Assembly: GCA_963727415.1 (NCBI GenBank)
Contig: CAVSGF010000002.1
Location: forward strand, 1,240,001-1,304,000
DNA: 64,000 nucleotides
Direction: 5' to 3'
Source of the DNA: DASQPR01 sp963727415
Lineage (GTDB): Bacteria; Actinomycetota; Actinomycetes; Mycobacteriales; Micromonosporaceae
Position 1 is the stretch's first letter; every line of letters starts with the position of its first letter. A model generated the notes under the pieces. The model was not told the DNA's origin. It did not search any database and saw only the letters and a program-made list of their open reading frames with translations. Below are positions 22,021 through 30,519 of the stretch, in pieces. Position numbers and translations under genes: made by a program.

Positions 22021-22835
22021 TCAGCCCATACTGTCCGGCGCTCCGGTCAGTTCCACGCTGCGCCGCCACAACTCGGCCCGAGCCGCCTCGTCGTACGCCT
22101 GGTCGTTGGCCCGCGCCGGCCGGCTCCGATCGAAGAACTTTCCAGTGACGCCGGTCAGCCGAGGGTCGGCGATCAGCCGGTGGGTGGCGGCCACCCCATC
22201 GGCGATGCTGTCGATGGAGTGCCCGACCTCGGCCAGCACCATCTTGGTCGGCATGTACGTCGACGGGTGCAGGCTGTTGACGGTCACCTCGGCCGGTTCC
22301 AGCCGGGCGGCCAGCTCGAACCCGGACATGATCTGCGCGAGCTTGCTCTGCCCGTACGCCCGGCCTCCCTGGTAACGGCGCTCGATCATCAGGTCGTCGA
22401 AGTCGATCGGGTACTGCCCGATCGACGCGACGTTCACGATCCGGGCGTTGCCGGTTGCCCGGAGCAGCGGCAGCAACTCCATGGTGAGCAGGAACCCGGC
22501 CAGGTAGTTCACCGCGAATCGCAGCTCGTACCCGTCGGCCGAGGCGCGGCGCTCGCGACCGTCCGGCTCGCCACCGCCGATGCCGGCGTTGTTGACCAGG
22601 ACGTCCAGTCGGCCGGACTGCCCGGCCACGGTGGCGGCCAGATCCCGTACCTGCTTAAGGTCGGCGAAGTCGGCCAGCACTGTGCCGGCCGGCGGCCGGG
22701 CAGCTCCGCGGCGACCCGGTCGAGCCTGCTCTGGTCTCGCCCGTGCAGCAGGAGCGACGCGCCGTCGGAAGCGAGCCGGTGGGCCAGCGCCCGGCCGAGC
22801 CCGTCGGTGGCGCCGGTTATCAAGATCGTGGTCAT
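22021..22835 (-). pseudogene. Short-chain dehydrogenase with a one-base frame disruption
   Basis: The first 50 residues read in one frame (MTTILITGATDGLGRALAHR, the NAD(P)-binding TGxxxGxG), and the rest reads in another (GTVLADFADLKQVRDLAATV, then LVNNAG and the YGQSK catalytic pair). The switch falls at about 22683-22702 inside a GC-only run. ATG to stop is 815 nt, so one base is missing relative to an intact gene. Both halves are well conserved, so this is either a very recent mutation or an error in the sequence. The intact protein would be a retinol-dehydrogenase-like SDR of about 271 residues. Confidence 0.8.
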
Positions 22836-23062
22836 GACTCATCTCTACCCGCGTTCCGGGTCGCCCACCACATGATCTACAGCATGACTCGCCTCGGCAC
22901 GTGGCCGGCGTCGTCGGATGATCGGCTACTTCGACGCCGACGCCCGGTTTGTCCCACCGCTAGCTGGGCTTTCCGGGTTTCCGGCGGGCGCGAACGCGGT
23001 TCCATCGTGGCGGTCGGCCGGTACGCCCATCGGGGCGCTGGAACTCTGCAACTATCGGCCCT

Positions 23063-24439
23063 ATGGCTGATAAATACGGCAAATCGGGTAGCGGTGGAAC
23101 GGTGGGCGCCAGCGGGCTCCTCGAGCGCGACGCTCCCGGCTATGCCACGGCGTGTGCCAGTTGGAATGCCCGCGTCGAGCATCACCCGGACGCGGTCGCC
23201 CTGCCGGCGTCGCCGGAAGAGGTGGCCGCGGCGGTGCGGTACGCCGCCGCTCACGACATGCCGGTCCGCGTGCAGATGACCGGGCACGGGGCGACCGAGG
23301 CGGTCAGTGGCGGGATGCTCATCAGCACGGTGGCTTTGACCGGGGTCTCCATCGATCCGGGGGCCGGCTCGGCCGAGATCCACGCCGGCGCCAAATGGAA
23401 GGATGTGGTCGAGGCCGCGTACGGGGTTGGCTTCGCGGCGCCGTGCGGCACGTCAAGTGATGTCGGTTCGCTGGGATTCACGCTCGGCGGCGGCACCAAC
23501 TGGTTCGCCCGCAAGTACGGTCTGGCCAGCGACATGATGACGGCGGCGCAGATCGTCACCGCCGACGGCCGGTTGCGCTGGGTGGATGCCGAACACGAGC
23601 CGGATCTGTTCTGGGCACTGCGCGGCGGTGGCCCGAACTTCGGGGTGGTGACCGCCATCCGGATCAAATTGCTCCCGCATCCCCGGGTGTACGCCGGGCA
23701 TCTGATGTGGCCGGTCGACCGCTTCGCCGACGTGGTGACGGCGTGGCGCGACTGGGTCCGGACCGCACCGGTGGAGATCACCTCGACGGCGGCGGTGCTG
23801 CACACGCCGAACGAACCGTCCGTACCCGAGCCGATGCGGGGGAGATCGTTCGTCGCGGTCATGGCGTGCTATGCCGGCGATCCGGACGCCGGGGCCGGCG
23901 TGGTCGCGCCGTTGCGCGACGTTCCCGGGAGAGTGCTCGACGAAATCGCCACCATGCCCTTCCTTCAGATCGACAATGTCAGCCAGGACCCGGTCGACCC
24001 GCTTCCGCACTCGATCTGGTGCACCATGCTGCGGGATCTGGACGACGCGACCATCGCGAAGATGGCCGCGATCGCACCCAGGGGCACGCTGCCGTACCTG
24101 CTGATGGAGATCCGGCATGTCGGCGGCGGTGTCCGTCCGCCCGCTGACCGCCTCGGGTTGGCTCATTGGAGCGGCGATTTCCTGGTGGACACCGTCTCGT
24201 TCACGCCGGACCGGCACGCGTTCGCGGCGGCCACCGCCATGGCCGATCGCCTGGACGCGGAGTTCGCCGATGTGAGCACCGGAATGACTCCGCTGAACTT
24301 CGTGAGCGGGCAACAGCGGGTAGCGCGGGCGTTCACACCGGCGCATCTGGACCGGCTGCGCCGGATCAAGGACGTCTATGATCCGGATCGCCTGTTTGGA
24401 GGCGATCGGTCGATCTCGACCGCGATGACGGCGACCTGA
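23063..24439 (+). CDS. FAD-linked oxidase, BBE-type (PCMH FAD-binding domain)
   Basis: A 458-residue protein. The PCMH FAD domain (about 40-210) has QMTGHGATEA, where His at about 75 matches the covalent 8-alpha-histidyl site, and DVGSLGFTLGGG. The position of the second covalent residue, Cys in bicovalent family members, reads Ser (GTSSDVG), so single attachment is expected. A C-terminal berberine-bridge-type segment ends RLRRIKDVYDPDRLFGGDRS. Members oxidise alcohols, sugars or alkaloid-like substrates with O2, releasing H2O2. No signal peptide is seen. It diverges from the broken SDR gene and converges on the GH3 gene. Confidence 0.88.
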   Translation: MADKYGKSGSGGTVGASGLLERDAPGYATACASWNARVEHHPDAVALPASPEEVAAAVRYAAAHDMPVRVQMTGHGATEAVSGGMLISTVALTGVSIDPGAGSAEIHAGAKWKDVVEAAYGVGFAAPCGTSSDVGSLGFTLGGGTNWFARKYGLASDMMTAAQIVTADGRLRWVDAEHEPDLFWALRGGGPNFGVVTAIRIKLLPHPRVYAGHLMWPVDRFADVVTAWRDWVRTAPVEITSTAAVLHTPNEPSVPEPMRGRSFVAVMACYAGDPDAGAGVVAPLRDVPGRVLDEIATMPFLQIDNVSQDPVDPLPHSIWCTMLRDLDDATIAKMAAIAPRGTLPYLLMEIRHVGGGVRPPADRLGLAHWSGDFLVDTVSFTPDRHAFAAATAMADRLDAEFADVSTGMTPLNFVSGQQRVARAFTPAHLDRLRRIKDVYDPDRLFGGDRSISTAMTAT

Positions 24440-24464
24440 TTGCCGGATCGCCGGCGTCGGGGCG

Positions 24465-25799
24465 TCAAGGTGCGCAGGCCAGCAGTCCGGCGGCGTACTT
24501 CGCCCGGAGCACTCGACCGGCCGCGTTCGTGAGGCGGTCGCGGAACCCGGCCGACGCCTGTGCTGCCCGGGTCAAACCGTTGATCATCGTCGGCGCCTTC
24601 GCCTCCTGGGTGACCAGGGCGAAGTCGCCGCCGGCCCGGATGAACCGGACGGCCCGCAGCTTGGTCGGGACGTCGCTGACCGCCGCGGCACCCGACAGCG
24701 AGTCCGAGATGATCAGGCCGTTGAAGCCGAAGTCGTCGCGGAGCAGGCCGGTGATGATCGGTTCGGAGAACGCGGCGATGTGATCAGGGTCCAGCTTCGG
24801 GTAGGTGGCCGACGAGATCATCACGGCGCCGGTTCCGGCGCGGATCCCGGCGATGAACGGATCGAGGTACGGGTCCGACGGCGTCGTCACGGAGTCCTTG
24901 GCGCCGGTCGAGAAGTCGGTGTTGACACGGGTGCGTCCGAGCCCGGGGAAGTGCTTGAGGGCGGTGACCACGCCAGTGCCCTGGATTGCCGGCACCACAA
25001 TCGCGATGTCGTCGGCGACCCGTTCCGGGTCGGAGCCGTACTGCCGGTGGTACAGGCCGATGGGCGGGTTTTTCGTGCCGAGCGAGGCCGGCACGGTGTC
25101 GGCGACCGGCGCGAGGTCCAGGTTGACTCCGATGTCGGCCAGGCGCTGTGCCCACGCCTGGGTCTGGTCCCCGAGCACGGCCTGGTCCAGCTTGCCCTGA
25201 TCGACCGCGGTCGGGATCGGCGGGAAGTCGGGTCCCTGCAGCGTCTGAACCTCGCCGCCCTCCTGATCAAGGGCGATGAACAGCCGGTTCGACGTGCCGG
25301 CGGCGGCCTGCAACCCGGCGATCGCGGCCTTGAGCCGGGCCGCGCGAGCCTTGCTGCGGCCGGCCAGGAACACCCCGCCGACGTGATACTTGGCAATGGT
25401 GTCAAGCACGCTGGCGGGGTCGCTGACCGGAGTGCCCACCAACATGACCTGGCCGGCGATCTCGGTGAGGGTCATCTGCCCGAGCATGGATGACACGCAC
25501 GCCTGCGCCGCCTGGGCCCCAGGGTCGGTCCCGCCCGGCGGCTGGGACGAGGACTGGGCCGGCGACGGCTGGCCTGATCGTGACGGCTGCGGGTCTTGCC
25601 AGCGTGCCTCGGGTACCGAGCAGCCCGCGGCCAGCAGGACCGCGGCCAGCGCCATCGCGATCGGCAGCCAGGTCCGTCGGTACGTCACGGTTCTGGCTGC
25701 CCTGCCCAACGCGTCGGTGGTCCGAGCCGGCCGGATCTTGATCCCTGGTACGCGCTCGCGGCTCGCCGGCGCGTCGTCGGTCGTCCGGCGGATGGTCAT
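24465..25799 (-). CDS. GH3 family lipoprotein (NagZ-like beta-N-acetylhexosaminidase fold)
   Basis: A 444-residue protein. After an Arg-rich N-terminus, the signal WLPIAMALAAVLLAAGC gives a lipoprotein; a Ser/Pro linker follows. The GH3 domain has ALDQEGGEVQ, DLAPVADT, ALKHFPGLGRT and LIISDSLSG (nucleophile Asp). In bacterial NagZ enzymes KHFPG is followed by a loop with Asp-Ser-His whose His is the acid/base; here the loop reads RTRVNTDFS without that His. Activity may therefore be altered or lost. Its ATG overlaps the stop of a 30-codon ORF (ATGA), implying coupling. Likely acts on wall-derived GlcNAc glycans outside the membrane. Confidence 0.87.
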   Translation of the reverse strand: MTIRRTTDDAPASRERVPGIKIRPARTTDALGRAARTVTYRRTWLPIAMALAAVLLAAGCSVPEARWQDPQPSRSGQPSPAQSSSQPPGGTDPGAQAAQACVSSMLGQMTLTEIAGQVMLVGTPVSDPASVLDTIAKYHVGGVFLAGRSKARAARLKAAIAGLQAAAGTSNRLFIALDQEGGEVQTLQGPDFPPIPTAVDQGKLDQAVLGDQTQAWAQRLADIGVNLDLAPVADTVPASLGTKNPPIGLYHRQYGSDPERVADDIAIVVPAIQGTGVVTALKHFPGLGRTRVNTDFSTGAKDSVTTPSDPYLDPFIAGIRAGTGAVMISSATYPKLDPDHIAAFSEPIITGLLRDDFGFNGLIISDSLSGAAAVSDVPTKLRAVRFIRAGGDFALVTQEAKAPTMINGLTRAAQASAGFRDRLTNAAGRVLRAKYAAGLLACAP

Positions 25800-25888
25800 G
25801 CCATCCCGGCCGGGTGACCGGGCCGGGGGACGGCCAGCATGCCGATGAACGAGAACACGGTGGAGACCAGTAACTGGCCGACGAGCAT
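25796..25888 (-). CDS. 30-aa hydrophobic small ORF coupled to the GH3 lipoprotein
   Basis: ATG to TGA, 30 residues: MLVGQLLVSTVFSFIGMLAV, then a short PRPGHPAGMA tail. GGAGG lies 8 nt upstream, the best ribosome site in this area, while the GH3 start itself has only a weak one. The stop overlaps the GH3 start as ATGA. One hydrophobic segment of about 18 residues could span the membrane. It may be a small membrane protein, or a leader whose translation delivers ribosomes to the GH3 start. No homologue is recognised. Confidence 0.5.
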   Translation of the reverse strand: MLVGQLLVSTVFSFIGMLAVPRPGHPAGMA

Positions 25889-26028
25889 TGGCAGGTCCTC
25901 CGGCGACGGTGGACACCGGTGGCGACCGGGGCCCGGGGGGTGAGCTCGGATTGACAGGCACTGAGTCTGCCCAATTCCGGCCCCGGCGTACAGGGGTCTG
26001 CTGGCCATGTCACGATCGCCGACGGCGA

Positions 26029-29000
26029 TCAGCCGGCCAGGTGCCCCCAGCGCGCCTCCAGCTCGGTCCACGGTCCCTGCGCAACCGCGTGGCCGTCGAT
26101 CAGGACCAATACCTTGTCGGCTTGGGCCAGCGCGGCCCGCTTCGACGTCGAACCGATCACCGTCACCCCCCGCTTCCGCAGGGCACGCCAGAGCGCCAGC
26201 TCGGTCGTGACATCCAGTGCGGAGGAGACATCGTCGGCGATGAGCAGCTCGGTCCGGGGTGCCAGAGCCCGGGCCAGGGCGAGGCGCTGGAGCTGGCCAC
26301 CGGACAGCCGGGTGCCCTTGTGGCCGATGATCAGGCTGAGACCGGATCCACTGGCGGCCAGATCATGGTCCAGCTGCGCGGCGCTGACAGCGCTGGTCGC
26401 TTCGAGGCTGTGGCCGAGCAAGATGTTGTCGGATACCGAACCGGAGAACACTCGGGGCAGCTGCCCGACATATCCGACCTGGTTCGGCCGCAGGAACAGC
26501 TCCGGCTCGGTGATCGGCTCGGCGTTCCAGTGCAGGGTCCCGGTGTGGTGCACGATCCCGGCCAGGGCGCGTAGCAGCGATGACTTGCCCGAGCCCACCG
26601 GGCCGACGATCAGCACCAGTTCACCGCGCTCGGCGTCGAGATCGATGCCGCTCGCTGCCACCGTACCGTCCTCGTGTACGGCGGTGAACCCGCGCAACTC
26701 CAACCGGCGCAGCGGGTGCCGTGGTGCCGGGATCGGTGCCGGAGCGGTCCCGGCCGAGATGTCCACGCCGGGTACCTGTGCTGAGTAGTCGGCCACCCCG
26801 CACATGGCCACCGTCCGGCGGGTCCACACCCGGGCCGACGGCATCTGGGAGACGAGTGACGCGGTCGTCCAGGCGAACCACCGGGCCGCACCAAGCGTCG
26901 AGACCGCGACCAGGGTGGCCCCGGCGGACAGGTGCCCGGTCAGGTACAACGCCCACGCCCCGATCGGCAGCAGTCCACTCAGGATCGACGGCGTCGACCG
27001 AGCCCAGACCTGGGTGGCGATCTCGCGCCGCTGCAGATCGCTGCGCGTGCGATCGAGCCGGGCCAGATGCGCCAGTACCGGCCGGGTGGCTCCGGCCAGC
27101 TTCACCGTCCGCGCCGCGGTCAGCGAGGACACCAGAGCGGTGGCGAACGCGGCCCGGGCGGCGACGGTGTTCTTCGCCGACCGAGCCAGGCGCGGGCCGA
27201 ACAGGGTGGCTGCGAGGCCGGACAGCAGCATGGTCCCGGCAAAGAACAGGGCCGGGACGAACGACCCGGAGATCAATGTCATCGACACGATCGTGACCAG
27301 GCACGCGGCTTGATCAACCACGTTGTCTGCGAGCATCACCACGCGCTCGGTGTCGCCGCCCTGCGCCACCACGGCGGCCGGGGTATGGTCGCTGACCCGG
27401 CGCGGACCGGTCTGCCCGTACACCAGCCGGAGGCTGATCCGCAGCATCTGGCGTACCCACCACTCGGGGAACCAGCGGCCGGTCAGGTACGGCACCGGGG
27501 CGGTCACCGCCAGCGCCGCCACGATGCCGACGGCCGGCCAGAACAGCGGGCCATGCCCGTCGACCAGGTCGGACCACATCCATGGCAGTGCCGAGCCGTC
27601 CAGGCCCAATACCACCATCAGCAGGAACAGCGCCACCGAGGCGACGCCGTACCGTGGATCGTTGGTCGCCAGGCGGACGATTTCCCGTAGTGTGCGCGTC
27701 TTCGCCCGTGGCGGTAGCGGCGGCGGCGTGGTCTTCATCGGCGCCGACATGGCCTGGCCCGGCTTGTCGTTCTGATCCGGGTTCGCGCCCTGCTCCGGGA
27801 CCGCGGCGCCGTGGACGGCGGCACCCCAGACGTCATCGCCCGGCCCGGCGGTCGCGGCGCCGACGCCGCCCTGCCGGTCGGCCAGCGCCAGCCCGCCGGA
27901 TGGCTGTGCGGCACCGGCCGGCGTCGGTCCCGTCGATGCCCCGGCCGTCACGACCTGCGGCTCGGCGTCGAACACGCCGGATGTGTCCACGCTGGTGGCA
28001 AGCAGCTGCGCGAAACGCCGGGACTCGCGGAGCGGTCCGGCCTCGACCACTTCGCCATCGGCGAGGATGACGACCTCGTCGCAGTGCCGCACCGACGACA
28101 GCCGGTGCGCGATCACGATGCCGATGCGGCCGAGCAGCAGGCGCTCGGTGGCGCGCTGCACCCGCGCCTCGGTGACCGGGTCCAGGCGGGCGGTCGCCTC
28201 GTCGAGGATCACCACGTGCGGATCGCGGACCAGGATCCGCGCGAACGCCACCAGCTGCTCCTGACCCGCCGACAGCGCATGGCCGCCGTCACCGAGCCGG
28301 GTCTGCAGACCGTGGGGCAGGTCGGCCACCCAGTCGCCGAGTCCAAGCTCGTCGAGTGCCGGGCCGGCGCGGTCCAGCAGATCCGGATCGAACAGCGCGA
28401 TGTTCTCCGCCAACGTGCCGGCCAGGATGTCGGTTCGCTGCGGGACCACGGCGATCCACCGGCGCAGCCGCTCGACCTCGATGTCGTTGAGGTCGGTGCC
28501 GGCCAGGGCCACGGTTCCGCGAGGCACGTCGACCGCTCGGGTCAGCACCTTGGCGAGTGTCGACTTTCCGGAGCCGGTACGCCCGATCAGCGCGTACGAG
28601 CGACCGCGCGCGAAGGCGAGGCTGACGTCCCGCAGGGCCGGCGGGCGGTCGTCCTGCCGGGCATATCGGAAGGTGAGATCCCGAACGATCAGGTCGCCGT
28701 CGTCGGGTTCGGCACCGCCGGCGGGCTCCTGCGCGGCTCCTCGCAGCAGCAGCACCCGGCCCCAGGCGCCGAGCGCGTACTGGAGTTCCGGCACCATCCG
28801 GCTGATGTGCTCCACGGTGCCGCCGAACGCCACGGCGAGCAGCCAGACCGCGGTCAGCCGGGCGCCGTCGATGTGGTGCGTGGCCAGCGCCCACACCCCG
28901 CCGATCACGATCAGCGCGATGGTGCCGCGGTTCGCCGCCGATGCCACGGCGGTCAGCCGGGCCGAGGCACTCCATACCCGCCGGCCGCGTTCGAGCACCA

Positions 29001-29646
29001 CGCTGGAGCGGCGGGCGAACAACCGCAGTACGTAGGGGCGAGCTAGGGTGGTGCGCACGTCGTCCTGGCCGTTAATGGATTCCTCCATCACCGCGGCGAG
29101 GTCCGACCACGCTTCCTCTTCGGCCATGCGGGCGGTGGTGATCCGCTGGGCGGGCGCGCGTAGCCGCAGCACCAGCAGCACCGAGACGGCGACCATGAGG
29201 ACTCCGGCGGGCCACCAGATCGCCACGGCGATCACCGCCGACAGTGCACCGATCGCGACCGACTGCGCGATCCGCACACCCTGGCCGCGGACCGCCGAGG
29301 CGACTTGGTAGACGTCACTGTCGATCCGGTCCAGTAGCTCACCCACCGGAGTGCCGTCCAGCGTCGGCAGGTCCTGCCCGAACGCGACCCCGCAGAGCTG
29401 CCGCCGGACGCCCGCCGACCAGTCCGCGGTCAGGCGGGCCACGATCAGGCCGATGGCCAGGTCGGCCAGCACTCCCGCGGTGAGCGACACGGCCAGCACC
29501 ACGAACAGCGGCGTGCTGTGGTAGAGCAGGACCGGCCCGGCCAGAGCGGCGGCCGCCGCCATGCCGCCGGCTCCGCTCAGGATCAAGGCGATCACGAACG
29601 TGGTACGGCGGGGTGCCGCGGACCAAAGGTCGGCGAATAAGCGCAT
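26029..29646 (-). CDS. Fused double ABC exporter (TMD-NBD-TMD-NBD), 1205 aa
   Basis: One open frame holds two exporter half-units. Half 1: membrane domain about 1-310, NBD about 325-565 with GRTGSGKST (Walker A), LSAGQEQL (signature) and VVILDEATARLD (Walker B). A low-complexity Ala/Gly/Pro linker (about 570-650) follows. Half 2: membrane domain about 660-960, NBD about 985-1205 with GPVGSGKSS, LSGGQLQRL and LLIADDVSSALD, where the catalytic Glu is Asp. The altered Walker B of NBD2 pairs with the altered signature of NBD1, giving one consensus and one degenerate ATP site as in heterodimeric exporters. Substrate unknown; lipid, peptide or drug export is typical. These halves are usually two genes. 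Confidence 0.9.
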   Translation of the reverse strand: MRLFADLWSAAPRRTTFVIALILSGAGGMAAAAALAGPVLLYHSTPLFVVLAVSLTAGVLADLAIGLIVARLTADWSAGVRRQLCGVAFGQDLPTLDGTPVGELLDRIDSDVYQVASAVRGQGVRIAQSVAIGALSAVIAVAIWWPAGVLMVAVSVLLVLRLRAPAQRITTARMAEEEAWSDLAAVMEESINGQDDVRTTLARPYVLRLFARRSSVVLERGRRVWSASARLTAVASAANRGTIALIVIGGVWALATHHIDGARLTAVWLLAVAFGGTVEHISRMVPELQYALGAWGRVLLLRGAAQEPAGGAEPDDGDLIVRDLTFRYARQDDRPPALRDVSLAFARGRSYALIGRTGSGKSTLAKVLTRAVDVPRGTVALAGTDLNDIEVERLRRWIAVVPQRTDILAGTLAENIALFDPDLLDRAGPALDELGLGDWVADLPHGLQTRLGDGGHALSAGQEQLVAFARILVRDPHVVILDEATARLDPVTEARVQRATERLLLGRIGIVIAHRLSSVRHCDEVVILADGEVVEAGPLRESRRFAQLLATSVDTSGVFDAEPQVVTAGASTGPTPAGAAQPSGGLALADRQGGVGAATAGPGDDVWGAAVHGAAVPEQGANPDQNDKPGQAMSAPMKTTPPPLPPRAKTRTLREIVRLATNDPRYGVASVALFLLMVVLGLDGSALPWMWSDLVDGHGPLFWPAVGIVAALAVTAPVPYLTGRWFPEWWVRQMLRISLRLVYGQTGPRRVSDHTPAAVVAQGGDTERVVMLADNVVDQAACLVTIVSMTLISGSFVPALFFAGTMLLSGLAATLFGPRLARSAKNTVAARAAFATALVSSLTAARTVKLAGATRPVLAHLARLDRTRSDLQRREIATQVWARSTPSILSGLLPIGAWALYLTGHLSAGATLVAVSTLGAARWFAWTTASLVSQMPSARVWTRRTVAMCGVADYSAQVPGVDISAGTAPAPIPAPRHPLRRLELRGFTAVHEDGTVAASGIDLDAERGELVLIVGPVGSGKSSLLRALAGIVHHTGTLHWNAEPITEPELFLRPNQVGYVGQLPRVFSGSVSDNILLGHSLEATSAVSAAQLDHDLAASGSGLSLIIGHKGTRLSGGQLQRLALARALAPRTELLIADDVSSALDVTTELALWRALRKRGVTVIGSTSKRAALAQADKVLVLIDGHAVAQGPWTELEARWGHLAG

Positions 29647-29712
29647 GCGAAACCCCCCGCGGGTCGGTCTGGATCGCCACCAGCGTGCCGCCCGGAGAGA
29701 GTTCGCTCAACG

Positions 29713-29748
29713 GATTTTCCTCCGGCCGGCCCAGGCCGGAGGAAAATC
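29713..29748. terminator. 15-bp perfect hairpin terminator
   Basis: gattttcctccggcc, a 6-nt loop, then the exact complement. It is placed just after the stop of the lysozyme gene (-) and before the ABC exporter start, so it ends the amidase-lysozyme transcript. The A/T bases lie at the base of the stem. Confidence 0.85.
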
Positions 29749-29757
29749 ATCCGCCGG

Positions 29758-30510
29758 TCAGGTGTCGGTGGCCAAAGCCACCAGACGGCTGCGGGCACCG
29801 TTGAAGACGCCACCTTCGGCACAACCGGTGATCCCGCTCACCGGTTGACAATCCGTTTGCTGCCAGAACGTGTAGAAGCTCCATCCCGCCGGCAGCGTCC
29901 CGGCGGCGGTGTCCCAGCGGATGATCGACAGCGGATCGTTGGCGGCGAACCCGGCATAGTTGCCGGTGCACAGCTTCCAGAACGACAGCGTGGTGTGTAT
30001 CACCGGATAGCGGGTGGTCCTGGCCCGGTACTCGCCGATGAAAGCGCTGATCCAGTTGATCATCGAGCCCTTGCCGAGGCCGTAGCAGTACCCGCCGGCC
30101 GACGGATTCGGTTCGATGTCAAGCGCGGCCGGCAGTGTCTGGCCGTCGGCCGACCAGGCGCCCCCGTTGCTGGCCAGGAAGTCGGCTTGAACCGTGCCGG
30201 ACGACAGGTTGGGCCTGGCCACGTGGTAGGCGCCCCGGATCAGCCCGGCGTAGTAGGCGTTCGGGTAGTTGCTGTTGAAGCTCGGGTCCCGCACGGTGGT
30301 GCCCTCGGTGGCCTTGATGTACGCGTACTGGATCCCGGCGTCGTGCACCGAGGTCCAGTCGATCGGACCCTGCCACGAGCTGACGTCGATGCCAGGGGTG
30401 CTGGACACCGCGGCGGCCAGGCGGGGCGTAGGCACGGCCACCTGCACGGCCGTCACCAGGCAGGTGGCCAGGGCGAGTACGGCGCACGTAGTGAGAACTT
30501 TCCTGGTCAT
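29758..30510 (-). CDS. Secreted GH25 lysozyme
   Basis: A 250-residue protein with a Sec signal (MTRKVLTTCAVLALATCLV, cleavage near ARLAAA). The GH25 barrel shows GIDVSSWQGPIDW, YAYIKATEGT, LDIEPN (Asp-x-Glu catalytic pair) and IIRWDTA. It cleaves the MurNAc-GlcNAc bond of peptidoglycan outside the cell. AGGAGG is 5 nt before the ATG. The amidase gene ends 9 bp upstream, so the two form an operon that attacks glycan and stem-peptide linkages together. Such pairs occur in phages, but no phage genes are nearby. Confidence 0.93.
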   Translation of the reverse strand: MTRKVLTTCAVLALATCLVTAVQVAVPTPRLAAAVSSTPGIDVSSWQGPIDWTSVHDAGIQYAYIKATEGTTVRDPSFNSNYPNAYYAGLIRGAYHVARPNLSSGTVQADFLASNGGAWSADGQTLPAALDIEPNPSAGGYCYGLGKGSMINWISAFIGEYRARTTRYPVIHTTLSFWKLCTGNYAGFAANDPLSIIRWDTAAGTLPAGWSFYTFWQQTDCQPVSGITGCAEGGVFNGARSRLVALATDT

Positions 30511-30519
30511 CCGGTCCTC

